Below are positions 8,185-18,070 of a stretch of 64,000 bases of DNA, one piece after another. The notes under the pieces were generated by a model. The model ran no database searches and was not told the origin of the DNA. It saw only the letters and a list, made by a program, of their open reading frames with translations. Every line of letters begins with the position of its first letter. Position 1 is the first letter of the stretch. The DNA is from Streptomyces sp. NBC_01244 (lineage in GTDB: Bacteria; Actinomycetota; Actinomycetes; Streptomycetales; Streptomycetaceae): assembly GCF_035987325.1 (NCBI RefSeq), contig NZ_CP108488.1:7874001-7938000 (forward strand), written 5' to 3'. The translations under genes were made by a program, and so were the position numbers.

Positions 8185-8228
8185 GGCAGATTCTGCCCCA
8201 AACGTATGTCTGAGAGGCAGAACTGGCA
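8185..8228. promoter_or_regulatory. Candidate Lrp operator pair in divergent promoter
   Basis: GGCAG-ATT-CTGCC (8185-8197) is a perfect inverted repeat, and a related GGCAG-AAC-TGGC follows at 8216-8227, 31 bases or about three helical turns later. Lrp/AsnC proteins bind several phased sites in their own divergent promoter. The assignment rests on position and symmetry only. Confidence 0.45.
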
Positions 8229-8308
8229 ATCGACTGCCCCGCCCCAAGCCCTAGCGTTGCCCTGGAACGGGCCGGACCGGTCCGCTCTCAGAGGCTGGAG
8301 CAATTTCC

Positions 8309-9286
8309 TTGGTCGCGACGAACACCACCCCGGCGACCGCGCCTCCCGACGCGGCGGGCCCGAAGGCCGGACACCCCGGCAGGTTCGGGCTCTCCCCGCA
8401 AGCCGAGGGCATGCTGGCACTCCTGCTGACCGTGGCCATCTGGGCGGCCTTCGCGCTCAGTGCCCGCGCGCTGAGCGCCTCCTCCCTCCTGCCCGCCGAC
8501 GCGGCCCTGCTGCGGTTCGGCGTCCCCCTCCTCGTCCTGCTCCCCGCCCTGTGGCGACGCCGTCGCCGCATCGCCGCGGTGCGGCCGGGCGTCGCACTCA
8601 AGATCATCTGCGGTGCGGGGGTGCCCTTCTTCCTGGCGGCCATGCACGGCGGCGCGCTCACGTCCGCGGCCTTCGTCGGCTCGATCGTCCCCGGGATGGT
8701 CCCGCTGTTCGTCTCCGCCGTCATGGTCCGCCGCGGACACGGGGTTCCCCGGGGAACCCAGGCGGCCGGGCTCGCGCTGATCGCGTCCGGTGTGGCCGCC
8801 CTCGTCTGGCGCTACGTCGTTCCGGTGGACACGGACGTCCTCGCGGGGACCGGCACGCTCCTGGTGGCCAGCGGGCTGTGGGCCCTCTACACGGTGGGAC
8901 TGCGCGAGGTGGACCTCGATCCCGTCGGATCGATCGGACTGCTGTGCCTGCCCTCCTTCGCGGTGATCGGAATCCTGGTCCTGACCGGGGTGCTCCCGAC
9001 CGGCATCGCGCACGCCGCGGGCAGCGACATCCTGCTGTTCCTCGTCGTGCAGGGACTCGGAGTCGGGCTGTGCGCGGGCCTGCTGTACGCCTTCGCCATC
9101 CGCAGGCTGGGCGCCGAACGCAGCTCCGTCGTCGGCAGCCTCAGCCCCGTCGCCGTCGTCCTGCTCGCCGTCCCCCTGCTCGGTGAGTCCCCGACCCCCG
9201 CCGTGCTCATCGGCGTCCCCCTCATCACCGCCGGCGTCGTCCTCGCCAACCGCCGCCCACGACCCGAGGTTCCCGCAGATGCTTGA
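8309..9286 (+). CDS. EamA/DMT-superfamily transporter
   Basis: Membrane protein of 325 aa with about ten hydrophobic segments and the two-repeat EamA arrangement, related to amino-acid and metabolite exporters of the RhaT/YdcZ/YddG type. The start is TTG 8309 with GGAG eight bases upstream; no ATG or GTG with a ribosome site is nearby. The stop codon overlaps the start of the aminotransferase by eight bases, giving translational coupling. Divergent from an Lrp regulator, so amino-acid export or uptake is likely; the substrate is unknown. Confidence 0.88.
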   Translation: MVATNTTPATAPPDAAGPKAGHPGRFGLSPQAEGMLALLLTVAIWAAFALSARALSASSLLPADAALLRFGVPLLVLLPALWRRRRRIAAVRPGVALKIICGAGVPFFLAAMHGGALTSAAFVGSIVPGMVPLFVSAVMVRRGHGVPRGTQAAGLALIASGVAALVWRYVVPVDTDVLAGTGTLLVASGLWALYTVGLREVDLDPVGSIGLLCLPSFAVIGILVLTGVLPTGIAHAAGSDILLFLVVQGLGVGLCAGLLYAFAIRRLGAERSSVVGSLSPVAVVLLAVPLLGESPTPAVLIGVPLITAGVVLANRRPRPEVPADA

Positions 9287-10499
9287 GCTCCTCCCGCCGC
9301 CGCCCACCGACCCGCTGTGGGACCTGACCTACGAGTTCGGCTCCGACGACCGGCCCGAACGGCTGAACCTCGTCCTCGGCGTCTACCGGGACCAGACGGG
9401 AACCACGCCCGTCATGGCCGCCGTGCGCGAGGCCGAGATACGCCTGGCAGAGCGCTCGGAGTCCAAGGAGTACCGCGGGCTCTCCGGCAACGCCGCCTTC
9501 AACCGCTCCCTGCTCGACCTGGTCCTGGGCGCCGGCCCGGGCGGACCGGGCGACCGGGCCGCGGCCGTGCAGACCGTCGCGGGCTCCGGCGCACTGCGAC
9601 TGCTGGCCGATCTGATCTGGCGCACCCGCCCGGGCACCACGGTGTGGGTCAGCGATCCGGCCTACGTCAACCACCGGCCCATCCTGGAGGCCGCCGGGCT
9701 GAAGGTCCGCCCGTACGGCTGGCGCGACGCCGAGGGCGGCTTCGACACGGCCGGTGTGCTGCGGGAACTGCGCGAGGCCCGCCGGGACGACGTCGTCCTG
9801 CTCCAGGGCTGCTGCCACAACCCCACGGGCGTGGACCCCCTCCTCGAGGACTGGGAGGCGCTGGCCGAGTCGGCCGTCCGCGGCGGCTGGGTGCCCTTCG
9901 TCGACCTCGCCTATCACGGGCTCGGCGACGGCCTGGAGGCCGACCTGCTGGCCACGCGGATGCTGGCGGCGCGCGTGCCGGAAATGCTGATCGCCGTCAG
10001 CTGCTCCAAGAACTTCGGCCTCTACAGCGACCGCGTCGGCTGCGCGATCGTGCTCGGCGCCACGGGCCGGGCCGTGCGGCACGCCGAGACGGCCTTGCAG
10101 AACGCGGCCCGGACCCTGTACTCGATGCCGCCCGAGCACGGCGCGGCCGTCGTGACCACGATCCTGGAGGACGAGGGCCTACGGGCCGCCTGGCGGGCGG
10201 AACTGGACGTCATGCGGGACCGCATCATGGCCAACCGGGCCGATCTGACAGCCCACTTGAGCGCGCTGGGCCGTACGGAACAGGCGCGGTCGCTCGCACG
10301 GCAGAAGGGGATGTTCTCCATGCTGCCGCTCACGCCGCACCAGATGCTCCGGCTGCGTCGACAGCACGCCATCTACGGCACCACCTCGGGGCGGATCAAC
10401 ATCGCGGGAATCCCGGCGCACCGGATCCCCTGCCTCGCCCGCGGCATCGCGGCGGTCCTCGACCCGGCGGACGCACGCCGGTCGGTCCTGCCGGCCTAG
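9279..10499 (+). CDS. Class I aminotransferase, aspartate/aromatic type
   Basis: PLP enzyme of 406 aa in the AspC/TyrB group, transferring amino groups between an aspartate- or aromatic-type amino acid and 2-oxoglutarate. Recognisable residues are Asn181 in CHNPTG, Asp209 and Tyr212 in VDLAYHG, the Schiff-base Lys244 in SCSKNFGLYSDRVG, and the carboxylate-binding Arg in GRINIAG near 374. ATG 9279 lies inside the permease gene and sets the 406-aa length expected for the family. Its stop codon TAG forms part of the inverted repeat at 10495-10517. With the permease and divergent Lrp it forms an amino-acid handling unit. Confidence 0.92.
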   Translation: MLELLPPPPTDPLWDLTYEFGSDDRPERLNLVLGVYRDQTGTTPVMAAVREAEIRLAERSESKEYRGLSGNAAFNRSLLDLVLGAGPGGPGDRAAAVQTVAGSGALRLLADLIWRTRPGTTVWVSDPAYVNHRPILEAAGLKVRPYGWRDAEGGFDTAGVLRELREARRDDVVLLQGCCHNPTGVDPLLEDWEALAESAVRGGWVPFVDLAYHGLGDGLEADLLATRMLAARVPEMLIAVSCSKNFGLYSDRVGCAIVLGATGRAVRHAETALQNAARTLYSMPPEHGAAVVTTILEDEGLRAAWRAELDVMRDRIMANRADLTAHLSALGRTEQARSLARQKGMFSMLPLTPHQMLRLRRQHAIYGTTSGRINIAGIPAHRIPCLARGIAAVLDPADARRSVLPA

Positions 10500-10517
10500 T
10501 GCGGTCACAGCACTAGG
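10495..10517. repeat. Short CTAG-bounded inverted repeat between convergent genes
   Basis: CCTAGTGC (10495-10502), a 7-base loop GGTCACA, then GCACTAGG (10510-10517). The first TAG is the aminotransferase stop codon. The ends match the termini of the long element at 45189-45353 (CTAGTGC... and ...CACAGCACTAG), so it looks like an internally deleted copy. It could act as a bidirectional terminator for the aminotransferase and the opposing MASE1 gene. Confidence 0.6.
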
Positions 10518-10557
10518 GGGTCGATCAGGCCGGGCCCGCGTCGTCCGGTGCTGCCGG

Positions 10558-11493
10558 TCACTCCTTCGGCGGGGCCAGGCGGGCCACCACGTCGGCCAGG
10601 TCCTCGCAGACCTCCTCGATCTTCAGGCGGACGTTGTCCTGCTCGGTGACGAGGGCCGCCAGCAGCAGCGCGGTCAGTGCGGCCGCTCCGTTGAGCGCCT
10701 GGAGGTTGACCATGACCTCGAAGAGGGTGTGACCGGCGAACGGTCCGGCGCGGTCGGTCGCCGCCGTGATCGCGATGACGGACACGAGCAGGGCGCACGG
10801 TGCGCTGCCGGGGAGCCGGAAGCGCACCGCGGCCCAGATGAGCAGGGGGAAGACGAGGAAGAGCAGGGACAGGGAGCTGCGCGTGGCCGTGAGGGTGACG
10901 GCGCCGACCGTGACCGCCAGAGCCGCCGCCTCGGCCGCCCGGTACGGGTCCCGGGGCAGCCGGGCCCGGTGCAGGACCAGCAGCAGCGGGGTCACCAGGA
11001 GGACGCCCATCGTGTCGCCGGCCCACCAGGCCGACCACACCGGCCAGAAGCTCGGCAGCGGGAGGTCACCGGTGAGCACCAGCGTCCAGGTCCCGGTGGT
11101 GGAGCTGATCAGCATCGGCACCAGGCCACCGAGGAAGACCAGCGCCAGCCCGTCCCGCAGCCGGTCCAGTTCGGGGCGGAAGCCCACCCGGCGCAGCAGC
11201 GCGTAGGCGCCCAGCGGAGCGAGGGTGTTGCCCGCGACGATGCCGAGATCGACGAGGTCGAACGTACTGATCCGCTCGATGGCGAGATAGGTCCCCAGCG
11301 CGAGCCCCGGCCAGATCCGGGGCCCGAACCACAGCAGACAGGCGAGGGCGATCCCGGTGGGCAGCCAGAGGGGTGTGACGACTGCCCCGCCGACGCTCAC
11401 GTGCAGCAGCAGGCCGAGCCGACCGGTCGCGTAGTAGGCGACGGCGACCCCGAGGATCCGAAGGAGGGCTTCGGCCGGACGTCGCCATTCCAC
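10558..11493 (-). CDS. MASE1-domain integral membrane sensor protein
   Basis: A protein of about 311 aa made almost wholly of hydrophobic helices that match the MASE1 sensory domain, including the signature PLWLPTGIALACLLWFG. MASE1 normally feeds a kinase, GGDEF or similar output domain. Here only a short charged, helical tail (EEVCEDLADVVARL) follows the last membrane segment, so there is no catalytic output. I start at GTG 11493, behind GAGGTG; GTG 11502 is an alternative. The gene lies 86 bases downstream of a PP2C phosphatase in the same direction, which may be its partner in trans. Confidence 0.8.
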   Translation of the reverse strand: MEWRRPAEALLRILGVAVAYYATGRLGLLLHVSVGGAVVTPLWLPTGIALACLLWFGPRIWPGLALGTYLAIERISTFDLVDLGIVAGNTLAPLGAYALLRRVGFRPELDRLRDGLALVFLGGLVPMLISSTTGTWTLVLTGDLPLPSFWPVWSAWWAGDTMGVLLVTPLLLVLHRARLPRDPYRAAEAAALAVTVGAVTLTATRSSLSLLFLVFPLLIWAAVRFRLPGSAPCALLVSVIAITAATDRAGPFAGHTLFEVMVNLQALNGAAALTALLLAALVTEQDNVRLKIEEVCEDLADVVARLAPPKE

Positions 11494-11579
11494 GGTGCGC
11501 ACCTCTGCATCAGACAACGGCCCGGGCGCCTCGGCAGGGCGTGACACGCGTGGACGGGTGGCCGGTTGCCGGGGGAGGG

Positions 11580-12404
11580 TCAGCGTGGTCCGGACGCGTC
11601 GTGGCTGAGGACGAGCACCGCGGCGTCGTCGGCGTGGCCGGTGAAATCGGCCACCTTCATCACCTCGGCGGCCAGCTCGTCGGGATCGGCCCCCGCCGCC
11701 TCCCCCACGATCCGCGCCACCCGCTCCAGGCCCACGTCGATCGGGAACGACGGCCCCTCGACCACCCCGTCGGTGACCAGGACGATGGAGCCCGCCTCCG
11801 TCAGCCTCCGGCGGGTCACCGGGTACCGGGCCCCGGAGACCGTGCCCAGCGGCGGACCGCCGGCGTCCTCGGCGATGCCGTACCGGCCGTCGGCGGTGGC
11901 CCAGACGGTGGGGACGTGGCCGGCCCGGGCCGTCTGGAGCTCCCACGTACGCGGATCGAAGCGGAGCAGACTGCAGGTCGCGAACAGCTCGCTGTCCATC
12001 GAGAGCAGCACGTCATTGGCCTGGCTCAGCACCTCGCCGGGGTCGAGGACGACGGCGCCCACGGCGCGCAGGCACACCCGGACCTGCCCCATGAAGGCGG
12101 TGGCCGCCACATCGTGCCCCTGCACGTCGCCGATGGAGAAGGCGAGGGCCCCGCCCGCCACCCGGAAGCCGTCGTACCAGTCACCGCCGATGTCCAGGCC
12201 GCGCCGGGCGGGCGCGTACCGGGCCGCGGTCCTCAGCCCCGGCAGCACGGGCAGGGAGGCGGGCAGCAACTCGCGCTGCAGGGCCTCGGCCAGCTCCACC
12301 CGGGCCTGCTGCAGCTCCGCGCCCTCCCGCGCCTGGGCGGTGAGCCGGCCCAGCATGCTCAGCAGATCCGCGCTGGCGGGCCGGGGAGGCCGGCGCGGGG
12401 TCAC
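11580..12404 (-). CDS. PP2C-type SpoIIE-family serine phosphatase
   Basis: Cytoplasmic metal-dependent phosphatase (274 aa) of the RsbU/SpoIIE class, which dephosphorylate anti-sigma-factor antagonists. After an N-terminal helix (about 12-45) the catalytic domain shows GGDWYD (73-78), GDVQGHD (92-98), TDGVVEG and the late HADDAAVLVL metal-binding segment, so the metal-ligand aspartates look complete. There is no PAS or GAF domain. The start is GTG 12404 with GGAG upstream. The MASE1 membrane protein downstream in the same orientation could supply the sensing function. Upstream is an unrelated gene on the same strand. Confidence 0.9.
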   Translation of the reverse strand: MTPRRPPRPASADLLSMLGRLTAQAREGAELQQARVELAEALQRELLPASLPVLPGLRTAARYAPARRGLDIGGDWYDGFRVAGGALAFSIGDVQGHDVAATAFMGQVRVCLRAVGAVVLDPGEVLSQANDVLLSMDSELFATCSLLRFDPRTWELQTARAGHVPTVWATADGRYGIAEDAGGPPLGTVSGARYPVTRRRLTEAGSIVLVTDGVVEGPSFPIDVGLERVARIVGEAAGADPDELAAEVMKVADFTGHADDAAVLVLSHDASGPR

Positions 12405-12519
12405 GGACCGCTCCGGAGTACGTCCATGTGCCTCTGCTTCCGCTGAGCGAAAGACCCGGGCCCATCATATTTCGGCTCGGCGCCCGGCGCGCAGGTGGCC
12501 GGGGAGGCGCCGGAGGCCT

Positions 12520-13290
12520 TCAGGCCGTCGAGAACAGCCGGCCGTAGGCCGTGACGGGGGTGGTCGGGGTGGCCGCCGCGCGCAGGGCCGCCCAGAGGAG
12601 CGTCTGGTTCGCGGTGAGGACCGGGCGGCCCAGGGTGGCCTCCAGGGCCTCGATCGCCCCGACGGCGCGAAAGCCGTTGCCGCCGATCACGACCGCGTCC
12701 GCGGTGTCGGGGACGTGCGAGGCCACCCAGTCGTGCAGGGCCCGCGGCCCGATGAGGGTCTGCCCGCTGGGGAGGCCGCAGGGGGCGGCGTACGGGACCT
12801 CGAAGCCCGCGTCCTCGTAGTACCCGCGGCCCAGGTCGCTCAGCGTCTCGTCGAACCACGGCGGATCCACCAGGGCGAGCCGGCCTGCCCCCAGCGCCCG
12901 CAGCGCCTCGACGGTGGCGGCGCAGGTGGCGACCACGGGCAGCCCGTGGGTGCGCCCGCGCAGCCGGTCCAGCATGTACCCCTCCCCGCGCGGGCCGATG
13001 ACGTAGGCGGAGCTGGTGAAGGCGTAGGCGATCACCGACACCGGGGCGGCGGCCAGCAGCTCGGCGGCCTCGTCCACGTGCGGGGACTCGGCGAAGGCCC
13101 GTACGGGGGCGAGCGGAATGGTGGGGTCCATCGCGCCGCCGCGCCCCATCGCGCGGAACGGCACCCGGGCGGCGTGCAGGCCCACGTCGGCCGGAGCCAT
13201 GGCGCGCAGCTCGGACTCGGGGCCGACATCGGCGTGCGGGGTGAGGACGCCGAGGCGGACGCGCACGTCCCACCCGTCGGGCTGCCACAT
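12520..13290 (-). CDS. Maleate isomerase/arylmalonate decarboxylase-like protein (Asp/Glu racemase superfamily), key cysteines absent
   Basis: The 256-aa protein aligns by eye with the maleate cis-trans isomerase/arylmalonate decarboxylase branch. It has an N-terminal GVLTPHA segment, VSVIAYAFTSS (84-94), the VEALRALGAGRLALV helix-strand (127-141) and ADAVVIGGNGFR (198-208). Members normally have Cys in the second and fourth of these (TS preceded by Cys; CTN). Here the positions are Phe91 and Gly203/Gly204, so the usual cysteine pair is missing. ATG 13290 has GAGAGGAA upstream and gives family length. Function is unassigned: either an altered mechanism or a binding protein. Confidence 0.75.
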   Translation of the reverse strand: MWQPDGWDVRVRLGVLTPHADVGPESELRAMAPADVGLHAARVPFRAMGRGGAMDPTIPLAPVRAFAESPHVDEAAELLAAAPVSVIAYAFTSSAYVIGPRGEGYMLDRLRGRTHGLPVVATCAATVEALRALGAGRLALVDPPWFDETLSDLGRGYYEDAGFEVPYAAPCGLPSGQTLIGPRALHDWVASHVPDTADAVVIGGNGFRAVGAIEALEATLGRPVLTANQTLLWAALRAAATPTTPVTAYGRLFSTA

Positions 13291-13464
13291 CGCGTGTTCC
13301 TCTCGGAGGCCTGGGAAACCGGAGATCTTCCACTGTGTCACCGGTCGGGCCGCCGAGGCGCCCGGCCGCGCCGCCGCGTGCCGGACCGTGAGGTCCCTCC
13401 CGGATATCCACAGGGTCGAGGGGATCCGGGCGGATGTGTCCGAGGAGGTCGCTAGGCTTCTGGG

Positions 13465-15558
13465 ATGACCCCTTCGGAAGCAGCCGTCGAGATCCCCGAC
13501 GCCCAGCAGGTGCTCCACCGCGTCTTCGGGTACGACTCGTTCCGCGGCGAGCAGCAGCAGATCATCGAGCACGTGGCCGGTGGCGGCGACGCGCTGGTGC
13601 TCATGCCCACCGGCGGTGGCAAATCGCTCTGCTACCAGATCCCGGCACTGGTCAGAGCGGGCACCGGAGTGGTGATCTCACCGCTGATCGCCCTCATGCA
13701 GGACCAGGTGGACGCCCTCAACGCGCTCGGGGTACGGGCCGGGTTCCTCAATTCGACGCAGCTCTCCGACGACCGCCGCGCCGTCGAGCAGGCCTTCCTC
13801 GCGGGCGAGCTCGACCTGCTCTACCTGGCGCCCGAGCGGCTGCGCACCGAGGGGACGCAGCGGCTCCTCGACCGGGGCACGGTCTCCCTCTTCGCCATCG
13901 ACGAGGCGCACTGCGTCGCCCAGTGGGGCCACGACTTCCGCCCCGACTACCTCGCGCTGTCCATGCTGCACGAGCGCTGGCCCAAGGTGCCGCGGATCGC
14001 GCTGACCGCGACGGCCACCGAGGCCACGCACGCCGAGATCGCGGCGCGCCTCGGCCTGGAGGAGGCCCGCCACTTCGTGGCCGGCTTCGACCGGCCGAAC
14101 ATCCAGTACCGGATCGTGGCGAAGAACAACCCGGTCAAGCAGCTGCTGGAACTGATCCGCACCGAGCACCCCGGCGACGCCGGGGTCGTCTACTGCCTCT
14201 CGCGGGCCTCGGTGGAGAAGACGGCGGCCGCCCTGGTCGAGCAGGGCATCGACGCCGTGCCCTACCACGCGGGCATGGACTCCCGGACGCGCGCGGCGAA
14301 CCAGTCGAAGTTCCTGCGGGAGGACGGGGTCGTGGTGGTGGCCACGATCGCGTTCGGCATGGGCATCGACAAGCCGGACGTGCGCTTCGTGGCCCACCTG
14401 GACCTGCCCAAATCGGTCGAGGGCTACTACCAGGAGACCGGCCGCGCCGGCCGCGACGGGGAGCCCGCCACGGCCTGGCTGGCGTACGGGCTCCAGGACG
14501 TGGTGCAGCAGCGCAAGATGATCGAGGGCTCCGAGGGCGACGAAGCGCACCGCCGTGCGCTGGCCGGACACCTGGAGGCGATGCTCGCGCTGTGCGAGAC
14601 GGTCGGCTGCCGCCGGGTCCGGCTGCTGGCGTACTTCGGGCAGACCGGTGCGCCGGACTGCGGGAACTGCGACACCTGCCTGACGCCGGCCGAGTCCTGG
14701 GACGGGACGGTCGCGGCGCAGAAACTGCTGTCCACCGTGTGGCGGCTGGCCAAGGAACGGCGCCAGAAGTTCGGCGCCGGCCAGATCATCGACATCCTGC
14801 AGGGCAAGAAGACGGCCAAGGTCATCCAGTTCGACCACGACGGGCTCTCGGTGTTCGGCATCGGCGCGGACCTGGGCACGAACGAATGGCGCGGGGTCGT
14901 CCGGCAGTTGCTGGCACTGGGACTGCTGGCGGTGGAGGGCGACTACGGCACGCTGGTGCTGACCGAGGCCAGCGGCGAGGTGCTGGGCGGCCGCCGGAGC
15001 GTTCCGATGCGCAAGGAGAAGGCGCCGGCGGCCGGTTCGTCCCGCAAGGAGTCCGGCGGATCGCGCTCCGGGAAGGGCGGCCGGGTACCGGTCGACCTGC
15101 CGGCGGCCGCCGTGCCGGTGTTCGAGTCCCTCCGGGCGTGGCGCGCCGAGACCGCGCGGGAGCAGGGCGTGCCGGCGTACGTCGTCTTCCACGACGCCAC
15201 GCTGCGGGAGATCGCGACGCAGCTGCCCGCCACGGTCGCGGAGCTCGGCACGATCAGCGGAGTCGGCGAGGCGAAGCTCGCCAAGTACGCCGAGGGCATC
15301 CTGAAGACCCTGGGCGGCGCGCAGCCCGAGCCGGGCGCGGGGGCCGCGGCGGCGGAGAGCGGAGCCGCCCCGGCGGCGGTCATCCCGGCGGCGGTCACCC
15401 GGGCCGCCGCGGCCGCTCCGGCCGCGGCCGCTCGGACGGTGCCCCCCGCAGCCCCGGCCGCCGTGCCCGCCCAGGCGAATCCGGCCCCGCGGGGGGAGGA
15501 GTCGCTCTTCGGTCCGGAGGACGAGGACATCGACCCGCCCTGGGACGACTGGGAGTAG
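13465..15558 (+). CDS. recQ: RecQ-family ATP-dependent DNA helicase
   Basis: 3'-5' DNA helicase of 697 aa for repair and recombination. In order: Walker A PTGGGKS (48-54), DEAH box at 146-149, the second RecA-like domain, and a Zn-binding cluster (CRRVR then CGNCDTC, about 388-407). A winged-helix RQC region and an HRDC domain (about 545-625, ending in the helix-hairpin VGEAKLAKY) follow. Last comes an Ala/Pro-rich linker and a strongly acidic tail ([12 protein letters not shown]). The linker and tail are additions to the E. coli-type protein and could recruit partners such as SSB, though that is a guess. ATG 13465 gives the usual N-terminus. Confidence 0.95.
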   Translation: MTPSEAAVEIPDAQQVLHRVFGYDSFRGEQQQIIEHVAGGGDALVLMPTGGGKSLCYQIPALVRAGTGVVISPLIALMQDQVDALNALGVRAGFLNSTQLSDDRRAVEQAFLAGELDLLYLAPERLRTEGTQRLLDRGTVSLFAIDEAHCVAQWGHDFRPDYLALSMLHERWPKVPRIALTATATEATHAEIAARLGLEEARHFVAGFDRPNIQYRIVAKNNPVKQLLELIRTEHPGDAGVVYCLSRASVEKTAAALVEQGIDAVPYHAGMDSRTRAANQSKFLREDGVVVVATIAFGMGIDKPDVRFVAHLDLPKSVEGYYQETGRAGRDGEPATAWLAYGLQDVVQQRKMIEGSEGDEAHRRALAGHLEAMLALCETVGCRRVRLLAYFGQTGAPDCGNCDTCLTPAESWDGTVAAQKLLSTVWRLAKERRQKFGAGQIIDILQGKKTAKVIQFDHDGLSVFGIGADLGTNEWRGVVRQLLALGLLAVEGDYGTLVLTEASGEVLGGRRSVPMRKEKAPAAGSSRKESGGSRSGKGGRVPVDLPAAAVPVFESLRAWRAETAREQGVPAYVVFHDATLREIATQLPATVAELGTISGVGEAKLAKYAEGILKTLGGAQPEPGAGAAAAESGAAPAAVIPAAVTRAAAAAPAAAARTVPPAAPAAVPAQANPAPRGEESLFGPEDEDIDPPWDDWE

Positions 15559-15601
15559 CAGCCCGGCTGCGGGCCGCCCGGTCCGGGGCCAAGCTGGAGG
15601 T

Positions 15602-18031
15602 ATGACCGGTACCCGGCCGGGGCCCCGCGGTACGGAACTGCGGCTGGCCCTCGCCATGCGGGGCGGGGTCAGCCTCGCCGTCTGGATGGGCGGCGCGTGC
15701 TGCGAGGTGGCGAAGCTACGGGAAGCCGCCCCCAACGCGCCCGGAACCCGGGCCCGGGGCCCGGACGTCTACCGGACCCTGCTCGACACCGGCGGCTACC
15801 GCACCGTCGACATCGACGTCCTCTCGGGCACCAGCGCGGGCGGCCTCAACGGGGTCCTGCTCGCCTGCCACCTCGTGTACGGCATGCCCTTCGACCACGG
15901 GGTCCGCGACGTCTGGCTGCGCCTCGGCGACCTCGAGGACCTGCTGCGCCGCCCGGCCCCCCGGCCGTCGGCCTGGCCGGGGGGCCGAGCGGCTCGTCCG
16001 GCTGCTGTCGGACCCGGCCGGAGTGACCGGCCCCGATCCGCTCCCGGTGCCCTGCGGACCCGGCCCGCTGGCGCAGCTGGACCGGTCCGGCGGCCGGGCC
16101 CCGGCGCTCTTCGCCCGGCTCCGCGAGGCGGCCCCGGACCTCGCGCCCACCCCGTACTCCTCACCGCTGGCCCTGGCCCGCGCGGTCCGGCTGCTCATGG
16201 ACTGGGTGGTGGCCTACGAGGACGACGACACGCGGGACGAACACCGATCCGCCATCGCCGCGCGCCGGGAGCTCCTCTACGCGTACCGCTTCGCCGTCTC
16301 CACCCTGACCGCCGCCCGGGACCGGCTCCTGCTCACCGCCTACGCCGAGGCCCTCGAAGGCGGCCGGGTGCCCGGCGACCCGCCGGGTCCGCTCGGACCC
16401 CACGCCCTCGCCACGGCCCGGCTGCGCACCGCGATACCGGAGGTTCCGGCCGACGGGGAGCCGGCGGAGGTCTGGTACCGCTGGGCCCGGGACCTGGCCG
16501 CCCGGGTCACCGAGGAACCCCAGCCCGCGCCGGCCACCGGGACCGGAGCCGGGATGGGCGCGGACCCCGGCCCCTACCAGGAGCTCCTGGACCGGATCTC
16601 CCGCCTCGGCCGCACCATCGGGACGGCCCTGGTACCGGCCCCGGCCGGCTTCCAGGCCCTCGGGGAGGCCGCGCTCCTCGGCGCCGACGAGATGCGCGCC
16701 GCGCTCACCGACGCCGAGGTGATCCTCGGCCCGCTGCGCCCGGACCCGCAGTCCGAGGCCACCGACATCTCCTTCCACACGGTCTCCGCGGCCAACGACA
16801 GCTGGGCCGCCGACCGGGTCATGGGCCCGCTCCGCACCCCGCAGGACACGGTCCACGGCAAGCTCAGCGGCAACCATCTAGGGAACTTCGCCGCCTTCCT
16901 CAGCGTCCGCCGGCGCCTCTCCGACTGGATCTGGGGCCGCCTCGACACGGCCGCCTCGCTCGTCTCCGTCGCCGCCACCGACGAACGCCTCGAACACGCC
17001 TTCGGCGGCTTCACCGGCCTCCCCGACCTCAGGGAACGGGTCGCCCGGCTGGGCCCCTGCCCCCGCTTCGCCGTGCTGTGGGCCGACTCCCTGCGGCTCA
17101 GGCCGCGGATGTGCCCCTGGGGCCGGGTGCGCTACGTACTGACCGCCGTCCGCCAGCGCGAGATCCTCGACGAGGAACTGCCCCTGCTGACCGCCCTGCA
17201 CCGGGAAGGCCCCACCTCCGGGAACCGCCCGCGCGACATCCCGCGGGCGCAGTCGTTCCTGGAGCCCGACCTCGACGCCCCCGGTGCCCTGAAGAAGGGG
17301 CTCGACGCGCTCGGGGAGGTCGCCGCCGGGTCGACCGGCTCCTGACGGCCCCCGACCCGTGCCGTGCGGTCGTGCGCACCGGGCTCATCGCCTGGCCCGC
17401 GCTCCAGCCCTCCGGACGGTTCGCGGCCCGGCTGCCGCGCGCCGTGCTGTCCGCGCTGAAGCCGCTGCTCTGCCTGCTGCCCGTGGTCGCCCTGTTCGCC
17501 CCCGTACCGGCCCTGGTGGCGGCCGCCCTGATGTGGACGGGCGTCGCCTTCGGCACCGGGCACTGGTCCTCGCTGCCCGGGCACGTCCCGCTCTGCCTCT
17601 TCGCGATGGCCGCCCTGGCGGCCCTGCTCCGCTCCAGGGTCCCGGGCAGGCCCCTGCGCGTGCTCCTGATGCTGGTCCTGCTGCCCGTCCCGCCGGTCGT
17701 CGGCCTGTGGCTGCCGCGCGCCCACCTGCCCGGCCCGCCCGGCGCCGACGGCTGGGAGCGCACCCTGCTGGTCGGCGCGCTGTTCGCACTGGCCGCCGCC
17801 GCGCTGCTCTTCACCGGCTCCGAGCGGTGGGGGCCGGCCCTCGGGTCCGCCCTGTTCGCGGGGGCCCTCGCCGGCCTGGTCCAGTTCCAGCGGGGCCCGC
17901 TGGGCGGCTGGTGGGGTGCCCTGATCCTGTACGCCGTCCTGCTGTGGGTCACCTTGATCCTGCCCTGGCTCCACCCGAAGCCGGAATCCGGCGCGACACA
18001 GCGCCGGTCAGCGAAGGCTCGGATAGTGTGA
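15602..18031 (+). pseudogene. Patatin-like/DUF3376 protein, frameshifted with missing middle
   Basis: A lipid-acyl-hydrolase-type gene in three pieces. Piece 1 (15602 to about 15958) encodes the oxyanion loop and nucleophile of a patatin (MRGGVSLAVWMGG, then GTSAGG at about 77-82). Coding character then moves to the next frame until a TGA at 17345; that 440-codon stretch holds the DUF3376-type part (KLSGNHLGNFAAFL, WIWGRLDTA). From about 17325 coding returns to the first frame with VDRLLTAPDP and a C-terminal membrane region of several helices to 18031. The patatin segment with the catalytic DGG/DGA aspartate is absent at the first junction. Two indels plus a deletion fit gene decay; an assembly error is the alternative. 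Confidence 0.75.
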
Positions 18032-18070
18032 ATCGGTAGGAATCAGGCCCCCTGGGGTGAGGTCGGCGCA

